Shown here: piece by piece, positions 44,216-53,154 of the stretch | How positions within the stretch are numbered: position 1 is the first letter of the stretch | Layout: each line of letters begins with the position of its first letter | The notes under the pieces: model-generated | Told to the model about the DNA's origin: nothing | Databases searched by the model: none | Seen by the model: only the letters and a program-made list of their open reading frames with translations | DNA from: Clostridium frigoris | GTDB taxonomy: Bacteria > Bacillota > Clostridia > Clostridiales > Clostridiaceae | Length of the DNA: 64,000 bases | Direction of reading: 5' to 3' | Assembly: GCF_018861865.1 (NCBI RefSeq) | Contig: NZ_JAHLDV010000006.1 | Span: 90,667 to 154,666 of the forward strand | Program-made: the position numbers and the translations under genes

Positions 44216-44607
44216 CGACTAAGTCTATAAGCCGAGTCCTGTATTAGACAATCATCTATCTAGGCTCATTGTTACCAACAAGCTCAAGCGATACACCCGA
44301 GAACGAGACGGGCCGCCCCAAAATGTTCTCCTATTCGATCTTGCTCCAAGTGGGGTTTACATAGCCGCAAAGTCGCCAGTGCGCTGGTGAGCTCTTACCT
44401 CGCCTTTCCATCCTTGCTAGTATATTCTAAAATTTTAGTAAACTAAAGCTTTAGAATACCTTTAGCGGTATCTCTCTGTTGCACTTTCCTTAAAGTCGCC
44501 TTCACTGGGGGTTACCCAGCACCCTGCCCTGTGGAGCTCGGACTTTCCTCTTCTAATGTATTGCAAGCAATACTTAGCAGCGATTGTCTGGCTTACTCGC
44601 AAAACAA
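44216..44607 (-). ncRNA. rnpB: RNase P RNA (bacterial type A)
   Basis: The catalytic RNA that matures the 5' ends of tRNAs. On the minus strand GAGGAAAGTCCGAGCTCC is the conserved P4-P5 start, CAGGGTGCTGGGTAACCCCCAG follows, then ACAGAGAGATACCGC, and the 3' side ends with ACAGGACTCGGCTTATAGAC. The P1 and P4 halves pair in register. Ends are estimated from the pairing; total about 390 bases. It is followed by its own terminator. Confidence 0.95.
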
Positions 44608-44638
44608 TAGTATCATATTATTAAAACAAAAGCAATCA

Positions 44639-45439
44639 CTATTTAAATTTATATGGATCAGAAGTGCACTTAGAAAGTATAACCTCATTATCATAACCAT
44701 CTTCTATTAATCGCTTTTTAAATTTTTTCACAAATACTTTAAACGGTATCCACTCCGTTTCAAAATGACCTGCATCTATTAGAGCAATATTTTGTTCTAA
44801 TAAATCACAAGCACCATGGTATTTCGTATCTCCTGTTATAATACAGTCTGCACCAAGCTTTACACTTCTCGAAAAGAAATCTTCTCCACTGCCATTTATA
44901 ATAGCTATAGTATTTACTAAAGCATCATCATTACCTACAACTCTTATAAATTCTGCTTTAAGTGTACTTTTAACATTTTCACATAACGCCGCAAATCGCA
45001 TAGGCTTATCTAAAATTACTAATCTACCAATACCTGCATCCTTTGTATCTGATGTATCTATTATTTTATATTTGCTAAATCCTAAGATTTCAGTAACAAT
45101 ATCATTCAAGCCACCTTTAACGGAATCAAGATTTGTATGACTAGAATATATATTTATATCATTTTTAATCAGCTCAATAACCTTTTTTCCGAGTATTGTG
45201 CCCGTAGTAATTGTTTTAGGTTTAACAAAAAGAAGAGGATGGTGCGTCAATATAAAATTGCACCCTTTATTTTTCGCCTCAGCTATTACATCCATTGTAC
45301 AATCTAATGCGATTAAAATTTTTGTAACCAAGCCTTCGCTATCTCCAACCATAAGTCCTACATTATCATAACTCTCTTTTAAAATAGAGGGTGCATATTC
45401 TTCCATAATATTTTCTACATCTTTTACTTTTAAAAGCAT
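44639..45439 (-). CDS. Nif3-like dinuclear metal-center protein (YqfO family)
   Basis: 266 residues. LTHHPLLF (a metal His pair), the DNVGLMVGDSEG loop and the C-terminal DAGHFETEWIP with metal His and Glu define the NIF3 family, which forms hexamers with two metals. The biochemical role is unsettled; proposed as a GTP cyclohydrolase I type 2-like or metal chaperone. The stop of trmK overlaps its start region by 10 bases, so the two are co-translated. Confidence 0.88.
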   Translation of the reverse strand: MLLKVKDVENIMEEYAPSILKESYDNVGLMVGDSEGLVTKILIALDCTMDVIAEAKNKGCNFILTHHPLLFVKPKTITTGTILGKKVIELIKNDINIYSSHTNLDSVKGGLNDIVTEILGFSKYKIIDTSDTKDAGIGRLVILDKPMRFAALCENVKSTLKAEFIRVVGNDDALVNTIAIINGSGEDFFSRSVKLGADCIITGDTKYHGACDLLEQNIALIDAGHFETEWIPFKVFVKKFKKRLIEDGYDNEVILSKCTSDPYKFK

Positions 45440-46119
45440 TCCAAAAACTCCTTAAGTTTGCATATTACGTAATAAAGTTGTTCTTTCCTATTTTTCGCTA
45501 AAATGGTATCCTCATTTAAAGCATCGTATACTTTTGAATATTTATGTAATTTGTATTCTATAAACTCTTTCATAACTAAGTGTTTTTTATCTAATAGTAT
45601 TTTACTTATTTCATAATATATATCATCTAACACTTTAGGTAAATTATTATATCTAACCTTTATTATTTCATAGAACTTACCATCATCATAACAAATCTCT
45701 TCATCAAGAATATCATATCCAGTTTTATATAAATACTCTCTAAGTACTTCAGCATTTTGAACTGGTTGAAGTACCATGTATTTTAATTTTTTAACAATAT
45801 CCAAATCTGTTTCTAATATATCTCTTATTAAATTTCCACCCATTCCTGCAATAATAGCTACCTGAACTTCGCTTTCTTTAACAGTAGATAGCCCACTTCC
45901 TAGTCTACAAGTAATTTGATTACAAACATTATTACGGGCAATATTATTTTCGGCCTTAAGGACTGGCCCTTTATTTATATCAGATGCAATAGCTTTTTTT
46001 GTTATACCCTTTTGCACCAAATAAATAGGAACATATCCATGATCCGTACCAACATCAATAACACTATCACATTTTTGAATCATACTAACAATACATTTTA
46101 ATCTTATACTAAGCTCCAT
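45430..46119 (-). CDS. trmK: tRNA (adenine-22-N1)-methyltransferase TrmK
   Basis: 229 residues with a Rossmann methyltransferase (CDSVIDVGTDHGYVPIYL as motif I) and the family's helical C-terminal domain. MGGNLIRDILE and LQPVQNAEVLREYLYKTGY are TrmK landmarks. ATG 46119 (MELSIRLK) is preferred to an ATG three codons earlier because AAGGA lies 8 bases before it. Paired with nif3 as in Bacillus and clostridia. Confidence 0.9.
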   Translation of the reverse strand: MELSIRLKCIVSMIQKCDSVIDVGTDHGYVPIYLVQKGITKKAIASDINKGPVLKAENNIARNNVCNQITCRLGSGLSTVKESEVQVAIIAGMGGNLIRDILETDLDIVKKLKYMVLQPVQNAEVLREYLYKTGYDILDEEICYDDGKFYEIIKVRYNNLPKVLDDIYYEISKILLDKKHLVMKEFIEYKLHKYSKVYDALNEDTILAKNRKEQLYYVICKLKEFLECF

Positions 46120-46130
46120 AATTCTCATCC

Positions 46131-47018
46131 TTATCTAAAGTTAATTAATATTTTAAACTGCATAACTAAAAATATAAGCGCCACAACTAGTGACAAATAA
46201 ATATATTTATATGCGGATTTCCTATCATATTTTGCACAAAAATAACTTGCATAATACATACAAAAAAGCAAAGCCATATTTAATACTCCATAAAGCATTT
46301 GAGTAAATGCAAATTGTTTACCTGTTCCCATTTTTATTGGCTGAAATTTCGCATCAAAATTTAATGGCATAATACCAGGTATCGCATTTTTTAAATGCAA
46401 TATAAGTGGATTTAAAGTTAATACTAATATTATGATACTAACTATCATTAATGGCACAATAAAATATTTGTCTTTATGAAGATTATAACTATTATTCACT
46501 TTATACTTCCACTGCGCAACATGTATATCGTGATATATTAACTTTTCCTCAAATTTTTTATAGTTAAGTGGTGAAACTGCATAATTCATATGTTTAGTTT
46601 TTATATAAAAAACATTTTTATTATCAGTAACAAACATTCTAGACATTCCTATTTTATCAATCACAAATCTACCCATTACAAAACCGCTAGCCGCTATCCC
46701 ATTAAGCTTTACGCCTTTTATTTTACCAGTTGACATAGAATATCCTTCAATTTCATTTAGTGGTATAATTACCTTTTTTAACGACCAAATAGCATAAATT
46801 TTAAGATTTCCCTCATCAATAGAGCATTTAAGTGAGGCGAACAGTAATATATAATATGCTTGATATATATTACAAGAGACTAATAAAAGTTTTAATAGAT
46901 TAGCTACAATGTATGAGTTAGTGTATTTAAGCAATATTAAAATTAATATATTATATAACGCAGTCGTCAGTAGCATAAGCACTAACCCGTATCCTCTTTT
47001 TGATTCATAACTATCCAT
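46131..47018 (-). CDS. Bacterial PH-domain-like membrane protein
   Basis: 295 residues: two N-terminal membrane segments (about 12-32 and 38-62), a central soluble domain (about 64-165) whose CSIDEGNLKIYAIWSLKKVIIPLNEIEGYSMS resembles the bacterial PH-type (YdbT-like) fold, then three C-terminal membrane segments. I infer a PH-like fold from the pattern of strands; the function is not known. It lies between trmK and sigA and belongs to the same minus-strand run. ATG after GAAGGTGATTAA. Confidence 0.6.
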   Translation of the reverse strand: MDSYESKRGYGLVLMLLTTALYNILILILLKYTNSYIVANLLKLLLVSCNIYQAYYILLFASLKCSIDEGNLKIYAIWSLKKVIIPLNEIEGYSMSTGKIKGVKLNGIAASGFVMGRFVIDKIGMSRMFVTDNKNVFYIKTKHMNYAVSPLNYKKFEEKLIYHDIHVAQWKYKVNNSYNLHKDKYFIVPLMIVSIIILVLTLNPLILHLKNAIPGIMPLNFDAKFQPIKMGTGKQFAFTQMLYGVLNMALLFCMYYASYFCAKYDRKSAYKYIYLSLVVALIFLVMQFKILINFR

Positions 47019-47097
47019 TTAATCACCTTCTAAAATGTATTATATCATATATAAATCTACCTTGTAAACGCATTTACATATTTTTACACCGTCAATA

Positions 47098-47126
47098 AAA
47101 AAACACCTTGAAAAGGCGTTTTTTTG
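47098..47126 (-). terminator. Terminator downstream of sigA
   Basis: AACGCCTT pairs with AAGGTGTT on the minus strand (one G-U pair) and is followed by seven T residues. Confidence 0.85.
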
Positions 47127-47139
47127 TGTTTAAGATGTT

Positions 47140-48237
47140 CTAATCTAAATAATCTTTTAATTTTTTACTTCTACTTGGATGTCTTAATTTACGTAGAGCT
47201 TTAGCTTCAATTTGTCTTATTCTTTCCCTAGTTACATTAAACTCTTTTCCAACTTCTTCGAGTGTTCTTGCACGTCCATCATCTAAACCAAATCTCAATC
47301 TTAAAACTTTTTCTTCTCTAGGAGTCAATGTGTCTAAAACACTTATTAATTGTTCTTTTAGCATTGTAAATGCAGCTGCTTCTGCTGGTGCTAATGCATC
47401 ATCATCTGGAATAAAATCACCTAAATGACTATCTTCTTCTTCACCAATAGGTGTCTCAAGAGACACTGGTTCTTGTGCAATTTTCATGATTTCACGAACT
47501 TTTCCAACTGGCATTTCCATTTTTTCAGCAACTTCATCCGGTTGAGGTTCGCGTCCAAGTTCCTGTAACAATTGCCTTGAAACTCTAATAAGCTTATTTA
47601 TAGTTTCAACCATATGAACTGGTATCCTTATAGTTCTTGCTTGATCGGCTATTGCTCTAGTAATTGCCTGCCTAATCCACCATGTAGCATAAGTACTAAA
47701 TTTAAAGCCTTTTCTATAATCATATTTTTCTACAGCTTTTATTAGTCCTAAATTACCTTCTTGAATAAGATCTAGGAACAACATACCACGTCCAACATAT
47801 CTCTTAGCTATACTTACTACCAATCTTAAATTAGCTTCCGCAAGTTTTTTCTTAGCAGCAAGATCTCCTTCTTCGTTTCTTTTGGCAAGATCAATTTCCT
47901 CAGCCGAAGATAATAATGCTACCTTTCCGATTTCTTTTAAATACATTCGAACTGGGTCATCTATAGATATGCCTTCTGGTATACTAACATCAAGTTCCTC
48001 AGTTTCGGGTTCTGTTTCTGCTTGAGCACCTGTAGCAGGTGCAGCTTTTTGATGCATATCCCCAACAACCTCAATCTCCATTGATTCTAAAACTTCATAA
48101 ACTTTCTCTATTTGTTCTGGCGACAACTCTATTTCATAAAGTTCATCCATTACTTCTTTATAAGTTAAGGACCCTTTTTTCTTGCCTTTTTCAATAAGTT
48201 TTTTAACAATAGTCATTTTTGAGCTTTTATCCTTCAT
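47140..48237 (-). CDS. sigA: Primary sigma factor SigA (RpoD)
   Basis: 365 residues, the housekeeping sigma factor. Region 1.2 reads [13 protein letters not shown]; region 2 has [17 protein letters not shown] and the -10 helix [22 protein letters not shown]; region 4 has [13 protein letters not shown] and the [32 protein letters not shown]-terminal residues 40-90 are linker (region 1.1). ATG 48237 is 7 bases after AGGAGG; an adjacent ATG at 48240 is also possible. Confidence 0.97.
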   Translation of the reverse strand: MKDKSSKMTIVKKLIEKGKKKGSLTYKEVMDELYEIELSPEQIEKVYEVLESMEIEVVGDMHQKAAPATGAQAETEPETEELDVSIPEGISIDDPVRMYLKEIGKVALLSSAEEIDLAKRNEEGDLAAKKKLAEANLRLVVSIAKRYVGRGMLFLDLIQEGNLGLIKAVEKYDYRKGFKFSTYATWWIRQAITRAIADQARTIRIPVHMVETINKLIRVSRQLLQELGREPQPDEVAEKMEMPVGKVREIMKIAQEPVSLETPIGEEEDSHLGDFIPDDDALAPAEAAAFTMLKEQLISVLDTLTPREEKVLRLRFGLDDGRARTLEEVGKEFNVTRERIRQIEAKALRKLRHPSRSKKLKDYLD

Positions 48238-48259
48238 CATATAACCTCCTTTCTAAATA

Positions 48260-50032
48260 CTATAATTGTTTTAAATCCTTTTGTAATTCTATAAGTTTTT
48301 GAGCAAGTTTTATAGATTCTTCGAGTAAACCTTTTGATTCGTACTGTTTGATTTTATTCATAATTTCTTTTTTCGACTCCTCTAACTTGAATTTTTTCAG
48401 TTGTTTTATGCAGTCATTTATAAGTTTTTTATGATCCTCTTCATTTCCAGAGAATTCAATTTCCATAATATTTATCCATTCTTTTGTGCATTCTACATCT
48501 TTCTCACACATAGGTTCTATATTTTTTATTTTTTCATCAATTACTAAGTTTTTATACTCAACAATTAATTCATATATACTTTTATGACTTTGAAGTGCTA
48601 ATTGATCTACAGACATATTTTCTGTAATATAGTTACAATTTTCTTCATTTATAAACATAAACTTCAACAAAGTTCTTTCAGCCTTAATATAAGCTGGCTC
48701 TAAATATAATTTTTGTCCAAAATCTTGTTGTATATTCATTTTTTTCATTTTATTTGAACTTTTATTGATTTCTTTGCTTAATAAGTCATATATTGCTTGT
48801 TCTTTGATACCTGTATCCTCAGAAACCTTTTTTATATAAACATCTTTTTCAACAGGATTAAGTTCTGCAATAATCTCAGTAACCTTTTTTACATACTGTA
48901 TTATCATTTCACTATTCGAAAAATTTATTCCATCTGCTGCTCTTTTAAGTCTATAATCTATTAAAGGAAGAGCATCATCTATTAATTTCTGAAAAGCCTG
49001 CTTCCCACTATTTTTTATATATTCATCAGGATCCTTTCCACTAGGAACTATAAGAACTCTTAAATCAAAGCCTTCACTTCTTAATATCTCAAGTCCCTTT
49101 ATAGTTGCAGCCTGCCCTGCAACATCAGCATCAAAAGAAATAATAACTTTATCTACATGTCTTTTCAATAACTTTGCTTGATTAATTGTAAGCGCGGTAC
49201 CAAGTGACGCAACTGCATTTGAAAAACCATATTGATGAAGTGAAATACAATCCATATACCCTTCTACGATTATTATCGTTCTAGATCTGTTATTTTTAAT
49301 TACAAAATTTAATCCATAAAGATTTAATCCTTTATGAAATAAGGGAGTTTCAGGTGAATTTAAATATTTAGGTTTCGAATCGTCTAAAACTCTTCCACCA
49401 AATCCAATTACTTTTCCCATATAATCAAACACAGGGAACATTATCCTATTTCTAAATCTATCATAATAAGATCCCTTAGGACTTTTAATAATTAATCCTA
49501 TATTAAGTAAATCTAGTTCGGAGTATCCTTTCTTTTTTAAATATAATAACAACCCATCCCATTTATCAAAAGAAAACCCTAACCCAAATTTTTTCATAGT
49601 AGCCTCTGTAATACCTCTGTTAATGAAATATAATTCAGCCTTCTTATCCTTTCTTAAGTTTTCATAAAAATACCTGGCAGCTTCCACGTTAATATTGTAC
49701 ATTTTTTTATACATGTCACGTTGTACATTATTTTCTCCATTGTCCACTTCTATACTAATGTTAGCCCTTTGTGCAAGTATCCTTGCTGCTTCTGGAAAAG
49801 TTACATTTCTATCCTTCATTACATAACTAATTACATTCCCAGCTTCCCCACATCCAAAACATTTATAAATTTGTTTTTCAGTAGACACAGTAAATGATGG
49901 ACTCTTCTCATTATGAAAAGGACAAAGGCCAGTATAATTTTTTCCTGCCTTTTTAAGTTTAACTCTTTCAGATATTACATCCACAATATCATTTTGTTCT
50001 TTTATTTTTAAGATGACATCCTCAGCAATCAA
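48260..50032 (-). CDS. dnaG: DNA primase (DnaG)
   Basis: 590 residues: an N-terminal zinc ribbon (CPFHNEKSPSF ... KCFGCGEAGNV), a catalytic TOPRIM core (IVEGYMDCISL, SFDADVAGQAA) and a C-terminal helicase-binding region. Makes RNA primers for replication. Complete; directly upstream of sigA by 20 bases, the usual dnaG-sigA macromolecular operon. Confidence 0.96.
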   Translation of the reverse strand: MIAEDVILKIKEQNDIVDVISERVKLKKAGKNYTGLCPFHNEKSPSFTVSTEKQIYKCFGCGEAGNVISYVMKDRNVTFPEAARILAQRANISIEVDNGENNVQRDMYKKMYNINVEAARYFYENLRKDKKAELYFINRGITEATMKKFGLGFSFDKWDGLLLYLKKKGYSELDLLNIGLIIKSPKGSYYDRFRNRIMFPVFDYMGKVIGFGGRVLDDSKPKYLNSPETPLFHKGLNLYGLNFVIKNNRSRTIIIVEGYMDCISLHQYGFSNAVASLGTALTINQAKLLKRHVDKVIISFDADVAGQAATIKGLEILRSEGFDLRVLIVPSGKDPDEYIKNSGKQAFQKLIDDALPLIDYRLKRAADGINFSNSEMIIQYVKKVTEIIAELNPVEKDVYIKKVSEDTGIKEQAIYDLLSKEINKSSNKMKKMNIQQDFGQKLYLEPAYIKAERTLLKFMFINEENCNYITENMSVDQLALQSHKSIYELIVEYKNLVIDEKIKNIEPMCEKDVECTKEWINIMEIEFSGNEEDHKKLINDCIKQLKKFKLEESKKEIMNKIKQYESKGLLEESIKLAQKLIELQKDLKQL

Positions 50033-50249
50033 TATATTATTACCACCTTACTTATATAAGTTCACAATATGTTCTAATTCGACAAATAATCATGATATCC
50101 TTCTTTAATTTTACTTTTTTTAATAATAATTATGTCTGCTTATAATATATTCTTGATAAAATAGAAATTTCCTGCATTTTTTTAAATTTATTTTTATTTA
50201 TAATTTTTATATTATCATTTCTATAAGTTCTAATATTTATTATTATGTT

Positions 50250-51278
50250 TTAATAAACAATAAGTTTAGGTACATATATATTATTAAAGAGCATTAAGCA
50301 ATAATCATCACTCATACCGGAAATATAATCTGCTACTCCTATATACAAGCCCTCATCCTCAACTATGCTCTTATAGAAGTCTGGCATAGAAGATGGATTT
50401 TTATAGTAGTATTCAAAAACATTCGTCACCACAAATTGTGCCTTTTTTCTTTCTTCCTTTAATATTTCACCTCTATATATATTCTCAAACATAAAATTTC
50501 TTAAATCTACTAATGCGTTTCCAACTTCCTCTGTAAGTGATATCCCTATAACTCCTTTATCTAAATTGTTTATTGTATTATGAATACAATCTTTTACTAA
50601 AGTGTCTATTCGGTTACCATGATTAGTACCTAATACTTTTTTAGCTCCTATTGGCAACATCTCTTCTGTCAATAACTTTGCCCTTATAGAATCATCAATA
50701 TCGTGATTTACGTATGCAATCTTATCACTATACCTAACAACTTGACCCTCAAGAGTTGCAGCCTCTCCAAATTTTTTCAAAAGCCCACTATGGTTCAGAA
50801 TTCCATCTAATACTTCCACACTTAAATTAAGTCCTGCGCCTATTTTTTCTATTTTGGTTAATACCCTAATACTATTTTCATTATGCCTGAACCCTTGTGG
50901 CAAAATATCATTAAGCACAGATTCGCCATTATGAGCAAAAGGAACATGTCCTATATCGTGCCCTAAAGCTATAGCTTCTATTAAATCCTCGTTTAAGCCA
51001 ATACCCCGTCCTATAGTTCTAGCTATTTGTGCAACTTCTAATGTATGTGTTAGCCTTGTTCTATAGTGATCACTACTTGTCTTTATGTATACTTGAGTTT
51101 TATGCTTTAGTCTTCTAAATGATTTACTGTGTATTATCCTATCTCTGTCTACCATATAACAAGTTCTTACATCATCTTTCTCTTCTAATCTTTCGCGTCC
51201 CTTTGAATTTATGGATAACGCGCCATATTTTATAATGATACTTTTTTCATTAGTTTCTATTTTACTTCGAATATTCAT
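50250..51278 (-). CDS. dgt: dGTP triphosphohydrolase-like HD protein
   Basis: 342 residues of the HD superfamily: [19 protein letters not shown], the metal H in [14 protein letters not shown], and the HD pair in [15 protein letters not shown]. Hydrolyses deoxynucleoside triphosphates, or a related substrate. The family member in Gram-positives has no proven dGTP preference. Upstream of dnaG by 217 bases on the same strand. ATG after TAGGAGGGAATCT. Confidence 0.88.
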   Translation of the reverse strand: MNIRSKIETNEKSIIIKYGALSINSKGRERLEEKDDVRTCYMVDRDRIIHSKSFRRLKHKTQVYIKTSSDHYRTRLTHTLEVAQIARTIGRGIGLNEDLIEAIALGHDIGHVPFAHNGESVLNDILPQGFRHNENSIRVLTKIEKIGAGLNLSVEVLDGILNHSGLLKKFGEAATLEGQVVRYSDKIAYVNHDIDDSIRAKLLTEEMLPIGAKKVLGTNHGNRIDTLVKDCIHNTINNLDKGVIGISLTEEVGNALVDLRNFMFENIYRGEILKEERKKAQFVVTNVFEYYYKNPSSMPDFYKSIVEDEGLYIGVADYISGMSDDYCLMLFNNIYVPKLIVY

Positions 51279-51491
51279 AGATTCCCTCCTAAATTTAAAA
51301 GTATCTCTAAACTATTTATTTTATTTCTTATTTAGGTATCTTAAATAAAGTCTATCAAGTTTAATTTTAATTTAAAGTCATACTAGTTAGTATTCTACAA
51401 CTTAAATTAATTTCCCTTTTTTTACGTTAAACGTATATTATTTATATTTTATTAATATTCTAATAATATAATAATTTTTAGGAGTGTTAAG

Positions 51492-52565
51492 ATGCAATCT
51501 ACAGCTAAAAAAATTAATAACATAAATTTGTTATCCGGAGAAAATGTAAAAAAGAACATTCTACCTCAATATGACTTATCTAACGCAGATATCACACAAA
51601 TTAAATTTAAAGATACTGATAAACAAAGAGCTGTATATAAAGTAGAATACCTTGAAAAATGTTATTGTCTTAAAAAAGTTTATTACTCTATTAAAGATTT
51701 ATTATTTGTGTACTCAGCAATAGAATGGTTATATAGAAACAATATTCATGTACCACGAATCCTGAAAACAAAAAATAACAGTAGATTTGTTAATTACAAC
51801 AATATGTTATTTATACTCACGCCCTGGATTAATGGTATAAAATGTGATTACGATAATATCGATCATATATTAGTATGCAGTACGAATCTAGCAAATATGC
51901 ATAGAGTAAGTATTAATTTTAAACCTATATGTGGTAGTTCCTCAAAAGAAGACTATAGTCCTTTGGGACCTTCCATATATAAACACTACGAAAGCCTTCT
52001 TAATTTTTCTAATTTAGCTTATAAATACAATGATGCCTTTTCAAAATTATATCTTGAATATTTTGAAACAAGTAGTAAGCTTGCTAAGTGTTCTGCAAAC
52101 ATTGCTTATGATTTAAATCTTAATAATCTTACAAAATCATTGTGTCACCTCGATTATGTTAACAAAAACATTATTTTTGACACTAATAATGAAATATGGG
52201 TAATTGATTTTGACAAGTGCAGAAATGACTATTGCGCGCATGACATTTCATATTCATTAAGAAGGCTACTTAAAAGAGACAATACAAAATGGGATTTAGA
52301 ACTCGCCATAAGTTTTCTACAATTATATGATAAAATTCTACCTTTAACCTTGGATGATTATAAATATATTCTTGTTTATTTAGCTTTTCCACAAAGGTAT
52401 TGGAAAATATCAAGAGATTATTATGGTAACATTAATAAGTGTAATAAAAAAGCCTTTTTAAATTTACTAAATAATGCAACTAATAAAAACGACTATCAAT
52501 TAGACTTTGTTCAAAAGTTTAAATCCTATATTGAAAATAAATTTAATATAGGATTTAAACTATAA
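51492..52565 (+). CDS. CotS-like spore coat protein (kinase-fold)
   Basis: 357 residues with a degenerate protein-kinase/aminoglycoside-phosphotransferase fold: VYKVEYLEKCYCLKKV (Lys in the strand), the HLDYVNKNIIFD catalytic loop (H-x-D-x4-N) and VIDFDKCR (D-F-D). These suggest a kinase or choline-kinase-like enzyme of the CotS/YtaA family that associates with the spore coat. The residues are largely intact. Alone on the plus strand, divergent from dgt. ATG after TTAGGAGTGTTAAG. Confidence 0.8.
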   Translation: MQSTAKKINNINLLSGENVKKNILPQYDLSNADITQIKFKDTDKQRAVYKVEYLEKCYCLKKVYYSIKDLLFVYSAIEWLYRNNIHVPRILKTKNNSRFVNYNNMLFILTPWINGIKCDYDNIDHILVCSTNLANMHRVSINFKPICGSSSKEDYSPLGPSIYKHYESLLNFSNLAYKYNDAFSKLYLEYFETSSKLAKCSANIAYDLNLNNLTKSLCHLDYVNKNIIFDTNNEIWVIDFDKCRNDYCAHDISYSLRRLLKRDNTKWDLELAISFLQLYDKILPLTLDDYKYILVYLAFPQRYWKISRDYYGNINKCNKKAFLNLLNNATNKNDYQLDFVQKFKSYIENKFNIGFKL

Positions 52566-52620
52566 ATAAAGCATCTCCTTGGTCGCTGAAGTATTCTCTC
52601 CTGTAATATTTTTACCATAT

Positions 52621-52660
52621 ATAATAACACCGTTAATAAATTTATTAACGGTGTTATTAT
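52621..52660. terminator. Perfect 40-base palindromic bidirectional terminator
   Basis: ATAATAACACCGTTAATAAA followed at once by its exact complement. It lies between the converging cotS-like and fmdB-like genes. Confidence 0.85.
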
Positions 52661-52683
52661 AATTGAGAAAGTCATTTTAGCAT

Positions 52684-52857
52684 CTACTTGTTTATTTTTC
52701 CACAAAAACCACTGCAGTTAATCTTGAATTTAGGTACGCTATATATTCTTCTAACGTCTGTATTCCCACATTCACATTTAATCTCTATATCCTCATTCAT
52801 ACCTTTTTCAATGGTGAATTCATTATTACATTTATTACATTTATATGTATATGTCAA
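52684..52857 (-). CDS. FmdB-type zinc-ribbon protein
   Basis: 57 residues. Starts at TTG 52857 (MTYTYKC) six bases after AGAGGTG; a GTG nine bases earlier lies within that site. Two Cys pairs, C-x2-C in YKCNKCNNEF and C-x-C-G in IKCECGNTDVRRIY, form a zinc ribbon of the FmdB regulatory family. The C-terminal KINCSGFCGK adds another Cys pair. Likely soluble; target unknown. Confidence 0.75.
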   Translation of the reverse strand: MTYTYKCNKCNNEFTIEKGMNEDIEIKCECGNTDVRRIYSVPKFKINCSGFCGKINK

Positions 52858-52940
52858 TTTCTTCACCTCTTATTTACTGTTATATTATCATATCCATCTA
52901 CTATATTTAATAATAAGTCATATCTTTTATTATAACAAGT

Positions 52941-53076
52941 TTAACAACATTTTGAAAGCTTCAAGTCTGCCATCTTTTATAAGTGGCAATTCTCTAGCCT
53001 AGTAAAATTGCTTTGGTAGCAGTCTAAATCCGCTTCCAAAGTTGTTAATATTTCAGCGACCCAGGAGATGATTTAA
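52941..53076 (+). repeat. Inverted-repeat element, copy C
   Basis: A diverged copy of the element at 6635-6772: it begins TTAACAACATTTTGAAAGC and ends CAGCGACCCAGGAGATGATTTAA. Its arms still pair (TTTGGTAGCAG, CCAAAGTTGTTAATATTT). Same strand as copy A, between the fmdB-like gene and ppdK. Confidence 0.8.
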
Positions 53077-53106
53077 TTGAGGCTTTGTACTATTATATAA
53101 TAATAA

Positions 53107-53151
53107 AAAAAGGGTATTGCACTTGAAATCAAGTTACAATACCCTCTTTTA
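53107..53151 (-). terminator. Terminator of ppdK
   Basis: AAAGGGTATTG pairs with CAATACCCT, with an inner ACTTG/CAAGT pair, and the minus strand continues into a T-run. Confidence 0.85.
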
Positions 53152-53154
53152 ATA